Assembly (NCBI RefSeq): GCF_910589235.1
Contig: NC_060957.1
Span: forward strand, 5,388,162-5,452,161
DNA from: Vespa crabro
Lineage: Eukaryota; Arthropoda; Insecta; Hymenoptera; Vespidae
Reading direction: 5' to 3'
Length of the DNA stretch: 64,000 bases
Both the position numbers and the translations under genes were made by a program. Positions 48,269 through 60,378 of this stretch are shown here, in pieces. The notes under the pieces were generated by a model, which saw nothing but the letters and a program-made list of their open reading frames with translations, was not told the origin of the DNA and did not search any database. Positions within the stretch are counted from its first letter, which is position 1. Every line of letters starts with the position of its first letter.

Positions 48269-51200
48269 TAAATAGATACAAATTCGATCTTATCTTTGCG
48301 AGACATAGATTATAGATTTGTATATATTTACTGATCAATAATTTATTATTGTATGCACATGTTATGTTTAAGAAGTTGGTAACTAAGAAATCTGTTTAAT
48401 CGACACGTACATTGCGCAGTCGTGAAAAACCGAGAAACGTTTCATTCGTGTCAGTCGATCAAGCGAAGTGTGTGTAACACGTAACGTTGCTTCGAAAAAT
48501 AACAAAGAAACATAGAAAAAATTAAAAAATGTATAACAATAATTAAATAAAAAGAAAAAGCCTGTTTCTTTATAAGAGGAAAGTGATCGATGATATCGCG
48601 ATCGTTGTCAATTTTTTTCGTACGAGACGTTTTGAATTTTGTTTGAAAAATTTGTAGAACTTGTTAACGTAAAATTCACTAATCATTGGAAATTCGCAGT
48701 TTATTCGAGGTAAAATCGTATTCGATAAATCTAAGTAAATGTTTAAACAAATCTGTTAACGTAATAAACAATTAGCTACATCTATTAATGTGTCTACGTT
48801 TACTATATAAATATATATATACATATATATATAAAAATTCTCTTTTATTTTTTTTATATTGCATGACGTTTAATTTTGCAAGTAATCGTCCTTATATATA
48901 TCGTATTTAAATCATATACGTATCATAAACCATAGCGATGCATCCGTTGTTCGAATCGATAACTTCAATTAGCCCATTTATAACATGTAAATTTGATAAT
49001 CAATATGTAAATATTATACAAATCTATTTAATAATATTTATTAAAAGTGATATTAACGACACCATTCTTTGATTTCTCCGTTTCATGAAAAAAGATTAAA
49101 TAAATAATTAAAAATAACAAAATAAAAAGAAAGAAAATCAAGTAGATTTTTACTCAATTTTACATTAGTATATAATATAAGAAGTATTTCGTTCATGTTA
49201 CAAATGGCAATTTTGATAAAAGAAAAGAAAAAATATTGAAAAGATAGCAGGGTATTATTCACGTGTAAACGATACTTTCATAGAATTATCTACTATAATG
49301 TTAAAGTGAAAGAATGTGATTATAAACGTTGCGTATTTTCCGATAGACGAAGAATTTCTTTGGCTGGCAGGCGGCTTGATCGACCACGTATTTGAAATAT
49401 CAACGGCACACGTGAGCGTCGAGGCACGTGCACGCTAAATCCACGACCCGTGGAATACGCATGTACGTGCTTATGTATGTATATATTACGTTTTCTGGAC
49501 TCAAATGAACGACCAAACGTCGATAATTACGTATCGCTCATTTAAATCCATTTTAATTCGTTTTCAAAAAGTTTTCCATCATTATATAATCAAATTAAGA
49601 ATTTATCATTTTCTTTATTTTTTTTTATTAGCCATATAATTTTGTTTGTTAGTCGTATTATGTAATTTTGTTTTTACGGGAAACATAATTGCAATTATTA
49701 TCATTCTACGATCTAATTAAGAATGTGTCAATTTTTTTTTTATTAGCCATTTGCAAATTTGGAATGTAATTTCAATTTTATCGTAAACTAAGTAATCTAA
49801 GTAATCTAAGTAATCTAAGTACAGTAATCTAGTTCGAATCTGATGGCTTATAAAATATCGCTTTTTTTTTAATTATGAGAAAAATAATAGAAGTATGTAG
49901 ATGTGTTATTAATTTATATTTAATATAACATATGAGCTTTACAGTAAGAAAACAAAAATCACTTTCTTAATATAGAATATGACTGACTGACGTGTGAATC
50001 AAATAGATTGAATCAATCGAATTGATTGAAAAATATTTCTACAATGTTTGTGAAAAATCGAAAAAGTAAATGATCGAAGTATTTATCGAAGAAAATTCAT
50101 ATCACAATTCCAAACCCATATATACAAACTAATTAGTTAAACTTATATGTTAAATGTATCTAAGAGCCGTAAATCAAAGGATCGCGCTTATTAGGCAGTC
50201 TTTTATATTCAATATATACATATGTATATGTATGATATATAAATCGTACTATCACTAATGAATTATTCATTTAATGCATAATATGTTTTTTTCATTTCTT
50301 AAATAATAATAATAATTCTTTAATAACTTGACAAACTCACATTTACGTTAACTTACATTAAAATAATTGAGTAAAGTTTAATAACTAATACCTAATGTAT
50401 TAATATTTTTATTCATTATATTTTTATCTTGTATACGAAATAGAAAATTTATTGTTAACGATAAAAACAATTTATAATTAAATAAATAAATGTGTGTATT
50501 GTAGAATACATACATTGAATATATTGATTGTAGAAAAGTTACTTCTTTTGCAGATGTTAGAGAAAGTTTCTAAACCATGCTGAAGAAAAAAGACGTGAAA
50601 GATACATGCGCTATTTCAAAGATATATTGGAACAAAACGAACGGTGTATTTTCTTCGTCGTATCATCTTTATTTAACTGCAATAGCGGAAAACCTTACGG
50701 ACTCTGAAATCAAACAAAATTACAAGTAATGCAATGATTTACGCTCTGCACGTAATTCTTCCTAGATACGTATATCCAAGAATATGAATGTAGTATCGTG
50801 AATTCCATTTACTTCCTGCCAAGTATTCAACTATAGCTTTTACTCCGAATACCTTTTACTGAGGTCCCTACTAAATTGCTTTTCATACACGTGAGTCGAT
50901 ACGGGTTCTGCGTATCCGTGTCAGGGACGTAAATTAAAACGATTTCTCCTATTGCTTAGTTTGATTATTAACACTTACAATTATTTTTTTTCTTACAATT
51001 ATCAGTCAAATATCAAAAACTATCTATGATGAGAAAAAAAAAGGAAAAAAACCAATAATGATTTATTAAACATATACACATATATAAAATAGATAAATAG
51101 ATCACAAATATTTTTTTAGCTTTTTTACACGATTCAATATTCAAAAGATATATAAAATATAACGAAGAAATCGTATAAAAAATATCTTAAAGTAAAAACG

Positions 51201-51896
51201 AGTGTACACGTGAACGGCGAAGAGAAGCACGTGAGTGTCCTACTAGATTCTTGCTGTTAGTATACTCCGAACAAGTCCCTGACCCGTTTTGCAGTACTTT
51301 TACTGTACCTTCTCGCTTATACTAACACCAGAGTAAAATACTTGGCCAATAGAGTGTTTCCTTTTGGTCCATATCCTCACGTGTAGCGGTCAGACCGGTC
51401 CCCTCTCCCTTTTTCTCTAAGTAGAAAACTCCTGTCTTTCTCCTCTCCCCACTCTCTTCTTGACTTCATCCCCTGTACAAATTGAGATCAATGGTGAACT
51501 TACACAATGATTACGTGCCTTTCCAATCCTCCTTTCGCTTTTTCTTGGTGTTTGATCTTTCCTAGGTAGTTGGTGAAAAGACTTCGCCACTTGGCGACGA
51601 ATCTTCGATTTATCTTCCTTCTTCGTGATTAAAGTTTAACTCGTTTTTACGCTTGAATGTATTCATAGCTTTGTTTCTGCAAGCATTTTCGTTTTTTTTT
51701 TTTTTTTTTTTTTTTTATATCAAAGAAGAAAAATTGTTCAATTAAATATATTTTAAAGGTAGAGAATCTAGTGATTATAATTTTATTCTTTTTATTATTT
51801 CTACATTTCTTTTTCTTTTTCACTTTTATTTCTTTCGTGTTTTGTTTGATCCATTTTGTGCATTGATTTGATTCATTTTGTGCATTGATTTTATAG
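48269..51896. other. intergenic region with CACGTG-rich segments
   Basis: No coding exon is found. Most is AT-rich; 49320-49500 and 50860-51480 are more GC-rich and promoter-like, with CACGTG motifs and a CCAAT box near 51346. A 9-bp tandem repeat (CTAAGTAAT, about four copies) lies at 49787-49832. An upstream exon of the next gene could be hidden here. Confidence 0.5.
49787..49832. repeat. 9-bp tandem repeat
   Basis: About four consecutive copies of CTAAGTAAT, the last one imperfect. Confidence 0.88.
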
Positions 51897-53074
51897 ATGT
51901 TGGCACTTATAAATACGTCGAAATCGACGTACCTCGATATTGACAGTGAAGGCTTCAATACCGCGTTGACATTGTCGAACGAGAAGACAACGGTAGAGCA
52001 GAGGAAGGAACGTCGGGAAGTCGAGGACAACGCGTGGACGAAGAGTCTTCAACTTTTGAGGATCAGAGGTTCACCGCATTTGTTGCCGGAAGGTAAGTTC
52101 ATTTTATTTTTCTTTTTTTTAGATTTAAATGAAAAAAGAAAATATCGAAATAATATAAAAAATTGAAAAAAAAAATAATAAAATTGTAAAATAATTTTTC
52201 AGATATACTAACGTTGGTGAATCACTGTCGATGTCTTCGCGAATTATCCATGTCTTATACTTTATTAAGCGACGATTTACTGATGGCTTTGTGCACCGAA
52301 AAAGAAATCAATTTGGAGACATTAAAAATAGAAATACATTCTGAAACAAGACCACTTCCTGTTATCGATGAAAAAGTGTGGACAACATTCGTCGATCGGT
52401 TTCCAAACATCAATCTCGTTTTGTAAGTGGCCAATGTATATTTATGTCATTTTCTTCTCGAGTTTCGTTGATGATCTTAAAAAACGAAATAAAATGATTA
52501 ATCACAGTTATATTAAGTAACGTATTATTGATATAAGTAATCATTTTTGTCTTTAGATTGTCTTACATAACTGATGAAGAAGAACACGAATCCCTTTTCA
52601 CATCACATATTCCAGTGACGCACTTATATTTTGGAGAAGCGCCATCGGAGTCAATAGCATTGAGAATTCATAGTTATTGTCCGCGATTAATGGAACTGGT
52701 TATAGCTGCTTACGGACCTGGCCTTATTGATGATGTTTTAATTAACGTTGCTAGAGGATGTCCTCATCTTAATGCCATTGGTTTGGGTGATTGTGAAATT
52801 AGGTATTATAATAATAACTAAAATCGTTAACGTCAATATTTGGATGTTCTCCATGGAAATAGATCGAGCATAATTTTGTTCTAATAATTGTTTATCTTTT
52901 AGTTGTACGGGTCTTCTAGAATTTGTTACCTTATGCGCCGAACGCTTAAAAATACTTTATATCCGGGAGACATCTTTAATAGAGAATTCAGAATTGGATG
53001 TCTTGGATGTAACAGCCAAGGTTTCTTCTCTCCTTGGAGACACTTGGGTACCTGAATATATACCTTTATGGTGA
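51897..53074 (+). CDS. leucine-rich-repeat protein resembling an F-box protein C-terminus
   Basis: Four exons: 51897-52092, 52203-52422, 52557-52802 and 52903-53074 (277 residues from the first ATG). The sequence reads as irregular LRRs of the F-box/LRR kind: LQLLRIRGSPHLLPEDIL, LVNHCRCLRELSMSYTLLSD, VTHLYFGEAPSE, IHSYCPRLMELVIAAYG, GCPHLNAIGLGDCEISCTG and FVTLCAERLKILYI. The first exon starts exactly at an ATG after an acceptor-like TTTATAG, so this ATG may be internal to a longer protein. No F-box is visible in the model or in the 3.6 kb upstream. FBXO33-like is a possible but unproven label. If it is an F-box protein, it would be a substrate adaptor of an SCF ubiquitin ligase. Confidence 0.78.
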
Positions 53075-53409
53075 AATGATTAAATAACGAGAAATGTTGA
53101 AATAATAAGGATAAATGACGTTAATTTAAAACGTTATGCGATGTGATAAATGATACGTACGAGAAAACTATACGTATAAGTGATAATCAAAACCCAAGGA
53201 TATCTGTTTTTTACTTTTTGTACCGATAAGTTATTTAGGCTATAGATCATTGAATAATACAATGTACATACATATTGTTTGTGTTAGAAGTTTGCAGTAT
53301 TTTTAACTATAAAAATGTCAATGTATTAATACTATTTTAATATTTAAGGCCAATAATATTCTGTATTTCATTATGTGTTTAGTGTTTTCAGTTTAAATCG
53401 ATATTTTAG

Positions 53410-53458
<49 letters not shown>

Positions 53459-53470
53459 GTATATAAAGTA

Positions 53471-53524
<54 letters not shown>

Positions 53525-55651
53525 TACTTTGTTATATAAATTAATCGTATTCATTGATATCAAAAAATATAAACTTTATTAGATTATAATGGACTTACTG
53601 TGTAATATATATATAAAATAAAATAATATCACTGATTATTCATGATAACCATCGCTCATAACCGATATGCATAATATATATGTATATATATGTATACATG
53701 TATATATGTATATATATATATATACATATTATACAGTATCTAATATAATACACACATACGCACGCGCACATACACACACAATATTATTGTAATGCAACGA
53801 GGTTTGTACATTTTTCTACAATATAACACAAGAATTAATTGGGCATTTAAAGATATGATTCCTAAAAACGTTAACAATTGTTTCCGATTATTATTTTCTA
53901 AATTTATATATATGTAATCTTTTCATTTTTATATCTTGCCAATATTATTGTAAAGATGCGAGGTGCTCAGTCTTGTATCCCAGCCAGTAAATCCAATCTC
54001 TTTGTTTTTAAGCCTCATGAAGTACCTAACATTTGAACAATTCACATATTTCAGCTAATAACGAAGTTTACAATAATGTAAGGATACAAAATATTTTAAT
54101 ACAATAATTCGTCTGTATAAGAAATAATTTTATGAAAGAATATATCACTCGATCTAAATCATCAAAGTATAATAAAATTTTTCATATCGAATAAATCATT
54201 AGTATATGTATATATATCGATATGGCTAAAATATTTATAGCAAGTACTCAAATATTGAATTGGAAGTAACAAAGCCTTTTAATTTCTAATGTGCATGTAC
54301 CCATACTTAATCATGAAATGTAATAACATTTAATGATAGAACTTTGTGTATCACAACCGCGAATTATATATATTATACAATATTGCACTTTTTGCAATGT
54401 TGCAGGAACACATTGTTACAAAAATTTCATGATGTCCATGTTACGCAAATATAAATATGTGTCTGAATATATATATATACATATATATATTTATACTGTG
54501 AACAATTGCATGTGTCATAATTTTTGTACTTTGTTTTTGACACTTTTGAAGACATAATGTAGTACAGAACTTAATCTATACTGAAAATATATATGTATTT
54601 ATGGGTACATCACGTATTTCTACTAGATATCAATAGAAACTGATTGTTAAACTTATTTAAAAATATATCATTTGTAATGGATGATTAGGAAAAATATTCT
54701 AAGAAAGATGTTGTCATTAATGTCTGCTTCAACCCACTTTGTATTGGTAAATATATCCTATATACAATAATTATTTGTTCTTTATATGCAACTACCTATT
54801 TGAATGAAACAAAATCTTTTTAGAAGAACGAAAAATGAGTTGCAACAATAATTGCGAATGAACAAATTTTTAAGCGTTTCATTATTACAGTATACCACAA
54901 TCGATTTTTAGCACCATCATAGACATAGTTATTGTAATTAATGTATTAATTTATATATAAACTATTTTCAACACAGGCCAACTACATTATATTATCATAA
55001 TATGATTTACAATTGATAGATAAGAAACAGTAAACTATTAGGAAAAAAGATTTATATTTTAAAATAGAATTATTGAAATAAATGGACGGGTCAATTACTT
55101 ATGCTAAACACAAATTAAGTGATCAAATATGCAGAAGCTAAGATAGACTTAAAATCATTATCATATTGAGCACCATAACAATTAAACTATAATATATTTT
55201 AGGGGCCAATTACTTTAATTTTTATGCAAACAAAAATTTGTTTCACCCTTTATTTCAAATAGGGGCAACATAATTACCTTTCTAATTTGTATTATATAAA
55301 ACAAACAATGCTCTTCTGAACATGTTTAAATTTCAATTTCCAATAACAAGATGCATAACATGATCATCACGATTGCCCTGGCGCATGTTAAACTAACAAT
55401 AACAATTTTTTATAAGATCTAGTGTAGCGAAAATAACAATTTTGTATGTATAATTTAATGTACAATTATATACCCACCTCTCTATTTTATGTTACATACA
55501 TGGCATGTGAATCCACTAGTAACGTTGAAGAGAATGTATTAATGTTCAAGATAAATTCTGTAATGTAATGCAAAGCGTGTTAACTTGGAAATATTAATCT
55601 AATATATATAAATGAGATTATTAAAATATATGTATACCTAGGCCAATTTGA
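53075..55651. other. non-coding interval between convergent genes
   Basis: Probable 3'UTRs of the LRR gene (plus) and TMEM185 (minus). (AT)n arrays lie at 53412-53454 and 53476-53518, and TATG/CATA arrays at 53678-53730. No exon is supported. Confidence 0.6.
53412..53531. repeat. paired (AT)n arrays with an (AT)-cored palindrome
   Basis: The second array (53476-53518) is framed by AAAGTATCTGTATATA on the left and TATATACACAGATACTTT on the right. These are reverse complements with one mismatch, so 53464-53531 is a palindrome of about 68 bp. Confidence 0.9.
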
Positions 55652-57181
55652 TCAATCAGGCATGTCTATGGAAATTATAGGCACTACAGGTTTTGTTAGG
55701 TCGATTTTTTTTATGTGCTTCTCATTCTTTTCACTAACCATTGGTTCAGATGGTGGTTGATCTTGATCACCTCTTGGTTGATAAGAAATGTTACCATATT
55801 CTTGAAGCAATGGACATAGGCTCAACAGAAAATGGCAGAAATCTTTTCTAATACCAAACCACCCTATAAAAAATGAAAATATGTTTTTACAGATTGATTA
55901 AAGATTTACACATGTTTAAATACATTATCATTCCTTACATCTATTTCCTCCTTTTGCTCCAAAAGACATGAAGATAAGTGTCATGTGAGATATGAGAAGA
56001 GGCATTGCCACTGTTGTATAATTTAAAGAAATATCACCATCCAATTTATTTGCTAATAGTACCTGATAAAATAAAACAATAAATAATTTAAAAAATTTAA
56101 TATTAATCAATCGACATATAATATTCATTTTCTTATTACTCACTTGAAATACTAAAATTGGGACTACAAGAAATGTATATGCTAGTGCTGAATTTAAAGA
56201 TGTCCGCCTTTGCCTTGCATTAATTTGAGGTGTTCTTAATAAAACAGCAGCAAACACTATTGCATATAGAACAGCAACTAGAGACAAACAAAGAAGTGCC
56301 CAAAGAGGTACAAATACTACCTCCCAACTCCAAGTAATAAAGCTATCTAGTCTTAGTGCCAAAAAGATAAATTGTAATACATTGACTGCACAGAATAGTT
56401 CAAGTTCGAAAGACCTATCGTGTTTAACAGCCCAAATGCAAACCTAAAGTATAAAGATGATAACAGTCAATATATAAATATAATCTGTAGTAACTAAATA
56501 AACAAATAAATAATACATACAGCTATAGATACAACAGAGATGAAAATCAGTGGTATAAACACTAATATCCATAAATGCCTATCAGATTCCAGTTTGTCAC
56601 ACACTAATAATTCGAACATTAACAAGATCAAATGTAATGCCAAAGTAATCAACATTGCCTTGTAATGAACATAGGCATCTCCTTCCAATCTTGAATGTGG
56701 GTGTCTCCACCACACATAACTTCCAATGGTAGCACCCAATATTACCATACCTTTCCAAAACCAAATTGGACTAAATATTGTCCAGTAACTCCATTCTATG
56801 AAACCGTCCAATCGAAGAGCGAACAAAGCAGTAAATATCATCAAACATGAGTAGACTAAAAATTTGCTATAAAATCAAAAAAAAAAAGAAAAAAGAAAGT
56901 ATAAATAATGAATTTTAATGCACAATCATTCTTCTACTGTATCATTTATTATTATTATTATAACGATTAAAAAAATGTAACATACAGATTAAATATTTAT
57001 ATTTTTGTATATCCTTTGTTATTATTTAAACACAATAGAAATAATTTTTTCCTTTTTTGATATTCACATAAACGTATCACAAAGAACTGATTGATAAATT
57101 TAGAATAAGATCGAGATCTAAATACTAAGACAAGAAGGATTACCTTGGATTAAAATCTTGGAAAAGTGTTTGCAGATTCAT
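55652..57181 (-). CDS. TMEM185: TMEM185 family multi-pass membrane protein
   Basis: Conserved metazoan integral membrane protein of unknown biochemical role. Five exons on the minus strand: 57181-57144, 56866-56521, 56443-56144, 56062-55939 and 55863-55652 (339 residues; human TMEM185A/B have 350). The start MNLQTLFQDFNPSKFLVY matches the family. Two internal repeats are visible (FALRLDGFIEWSYWTIFSPI and LALRLDSFITWSWEVVFVPL), each followed by several TM helices. SFGAKGGNRWWFGIRKDFC precedes a soluble tail that ends ISIDMPD, like the vertebrate IEMPD end. Several TM segments are evident from hydrophobic stretches. Assignment is very secure; cellular function is not established. Confidence 0.95.
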
Positions 57182-58106
57182 ATTTATCAGCACTGCCACG
57201 AAAGATCAAATCTTTTTTGATGATATTTATAAATTTTTCTGAACATTCCACGAGTAATTTTTCATTTATCGCGCAGTCTATTGCAGAAAATCACGGAGAG
57301 TGGCTCATGCATTTGTCCTGCATAAAAAATAAATTACATAGTATCGCATGTAAAATTCGAAGCGCACTGAAAGTAGCCAAAGGCCACCACTACCAGCTGT
57401 CGACATTCGATATACGTATACATAGTAGAAAACTTCGTGAGTATACGAAACTTCAATTTATCATATACATGTATACGTGTATATTTCGTATATATTTTCT
57501 AGCGATTAGAAATTATCATTTTCTTATATTTGTAGTTATTGATAATATCTGCAATTTTTTTGAATAATAATCTTTGTAAGATTTGATATTTTGACTAATT
57601 CTTGATAATAGAATATTATCTTCACGAATTTCATTTTATTTTATAAAAAGAAATTATTTCGCGAGATCTTATAATCTTAAAAAAAGAAATCTTGTACGGT
57701 TTAAGAAAACGAAAATAAAATGTTAAATATTACTTTAAATCTAGACAAAGGAAAAAATAAGTAAAAAAAGGAAAAAAAAAAAATAGAACTTTTAGACATT
57801 GTTTATAAATTAATATAATTGATCCTCTTTTCTTGTAAGTTCTTTAATAATTTTTAGTATATATCTCCAAAAATATTTTTTCAATCAATTTTTAATAAAA
57901 TCCATTAAATTTCATTTTTAATTCATTAAATTTCGTTTTTTAAATTACTTTTGATATTATTGTCCTTGATATTAGTTCTGAATGCAGTAAAAAAGCAATA
58001 AATTTGAATCAACAAATCACGTAATTTCGACCAATAGCCATACGAAATTTCCTTCCATCTTTCTTATTTAACAGCTTATGTTGCTTACTTCCGTTCAGAA
58101 GTAGAC
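57182..58106. promoter_or_regulatory. divergent promoter interval between TMEM185 and RpS3A
   Basis: About 0.9 kb separates the two divergent start codons. About 57300-57440 is richer in GC near the TMEM185 start; the rest is AT-rich. No other exon is seen, and the plus-strand ORF at 57166-57567 has no family features. Confidence 0.5.
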
Positions 58107-58120
58107 GTTCTTCTTTCCGC
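58107..58120 (+). promoter_or_regulatory. pyrimidine (TCT/TOP) initiator of RpS3A
   Basis: GTTCTTCTTTCCGC lies 15-28 bp before the RpS3A ATG and matches the polypyrimidine initiator of ribosomal-protein genes, giving a 5'TOP mRNA. This implies a very short leader. Confidence 0.65.
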
Positions 58121-58134
58121 TTGTAGCTATAATC

Positions 58135-60163
58135 ATGGCGGTGGGTAAAAATAAGGGCCTGTCGAAAGGTGGCAAAAAGGGTGTTAAAAAGAAGATGTAA
58201 GTAAATAATAATATATTTTTCATGAATATCATTCATCTAAGCATTCAGAAAAGTGTTCTTCAAAGTTTTAATTTTCGCGATTTCTGTTTTTTTGATGGAT
58301 TCGTCTAACCTACCACAAGGCCATTTCATGCTTGCGATACTTACACTAGAAGCCATAATATGTTATCGTTTAATATTATATTTCGTATTTCACAAATTAT
58401 GATTTTACCTGTATTTTAAAATTGACAATGAATTATATTTTATATATTGTAGAACTTTATCGATAATAGGTTACGAAAAACTATGGTAAATTTAAATATT
58501 TATATTTTTGCTACTGTCATATTAATATTATTCTTTCATAAATATATAAATAACATATTTTTCGCTGTAAAATTAAAAATCCTACTTTTGTAAAATATAT
58601 CGCGTTTTTTCATGAAAATTTAAAATGCTTAACCTCAAAATTATCTTTGAGATGATTCAAATATAGTTAATCTAGAATAAAAATTATTTTTCTATTTTAT
58701 TATAACAGAGTAACAAGTAATTATTTAATATGCATTAATTTTATATTGCAATTGAAATTTTATTTCAGTGTTGATCCCTTTACACGGAAGGACTGGTATG
58801 ATGTGAAGGCACCGTCTATGTTTACAAACCGTCATGTTGGAAAAACATTGGTAAACCGAACGCAAGGAACGAGTAAGATATTTTATTAAATTTTTTTAAT
58901 TATATATGTATAATTGATATTTATATGAAAAGAAATATAGTGCAACCTCAGCTCCACAAAAATATTCTATAATTTTTGTGGCTTTTCCCGTTGCACATAT
59001 TAAAACTGGCATGTACTTATTACATTATTGTTTTGTATATAGCAATGATGCCATTGTTAGATGCCATAAAATTAATACTGTTAATCAAAGTACTTCTTCT
59101 CCTTTATTTTTACACATTTTCATATCATGTTTATTATTTTTTTGTCCGACAGAAATTGCATCGGAAGGTTTGAAGTTCCGTGTGTTCGAGGTTTCATTAG
59201 CTGATCTTCAAGATGACAATGATGCAGAAAGATCCTTTCGTAAATTTAGATTGATTGCGGAAGATGTGCAAGGTCGTAATGTGCTAACTAACTTTCATGG
59301 AATGGACCTAACAACAGACAAACTAAGATCCATGGTAAAGAAATGGCAGACTCTGATAGAAGCTAATGTTGATGTAAAAACGACTGATGGCTATTTGCTC
59401 AGAGTTTTTTGCATTGGTTTTACAAACAAAGACCAAATGAGCACTAGAAAAACATGTTATGCCCAACATGCGCAAGTGAGTATCTACGATTATAAAACTT
59501 GTTTGTTTAAAATAATAAGATCACATTGCAACTAATATTAATATATAAATATTCTTATAAATATATATATTAATATATAAACATTATATAAAGTTGCATA
59601 TATAAAAAAAGCACTCTCTTACCACACTATTCCTGGATAAAGAAATAGTGATATTTGATGTTGCAACAATTCAAATAACAAAAAAAACATTGTTAAATAT
59701 GTCTAATTCCGTTAATATTTCACTAATCTTTAATTACTTTTCATTAACACCTAGGTTAAAAGAATTAGACAAAAAATGGTAGATAATATCACGAATGATG
59801 TTATTAAAAGTGATTTAAAAGGTGTGGTCAGCAAACTTTTGCCTGATGCTATGGCCAAAGACATAGAAAAGGTGTCTCAAAGTGTATATCCACTTCATGA
59901 TGTTTACATTCGCAAGGTATCAATCTAATTAATCGAACATATATTTTAAGAAAATTATACTAAATAATAATGACTATTCGATAATATTTAATTACGACTC
60001 TTGTATCTAGGTAAAAGTTTTGAAGAAACCAAGATTTGAATTAAGCAAATTGCTTGAACTACATGGTGACGGTGGTGGTAGTAAGAGCGAAGACATTGGA
60101 GAAAGTGGCTCGAAGGTTGATAGGCCTGAGGGTTATGAACCTCCAGTGCAAGAATCTGTATAA
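58135..60163 (+). CDS. RpS3A: 40S ribosomal protein S3a (eS1)
   Basis: Structural protein of the small ribosomal subunit. Five exons: 58135-58196, 58769-58872, 59153-59475, 59755-59916 and 60011-60163 (267 residues, normal for the family). It starts MAVGKNKGLSKGGKKGVKKK, followed by VDPFTRKDWYDVKAPSMF, GKTLVNRTQGTKIASEGLK and FRKFRLIAEDVQGRNVLTNF. The end is GYEPPVQESV. All splice sites are canonical and in phase. The first introns are 572 and 280 bp. A TOP initiator precedes it and AATAAA follows about 30 bp after the stop. It is convergent with the FAR gene; the stop codons are only 215 bp apart. Confidence 0.98.
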
Positions 60164-60193
60164 GAGATTTATTCTCTTATTATATTTCTTAAA

Positions 60194-60199
60194 AATAAA
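60194..60199 (+). other. polyadenylation signal of RpS3A
   Basis: AATAAA lies 31 bp after the RpS3A stop codon, matching the short 3'UTR expected of ribosomal-protein genes. Confidence 0.6.
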
Positions 60200-60378
60200 A
60201 ATCAGAATTTCGTGTTAAAAAAAATGTTCTTTTTTTTGTCTTATTGGAAAACATATTTTTTATTAATCCATATTTTTTAGATAATTGATATTCATAGAAA
60301 TTACAGCAGAAATAACAAATTTTATTTAATCACGTAAAAAATTATAAAAAAATAATTATCAACTGAGAATATGTATAA

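Noticed and set aside
57166..57567. Plus-strand frame of 133 codons between TMEM185 and RpS3A
   Set aside because: It overlaps the TMEM185 first exon on the other strand. The sequence has no recognisable domain and is probably chance.
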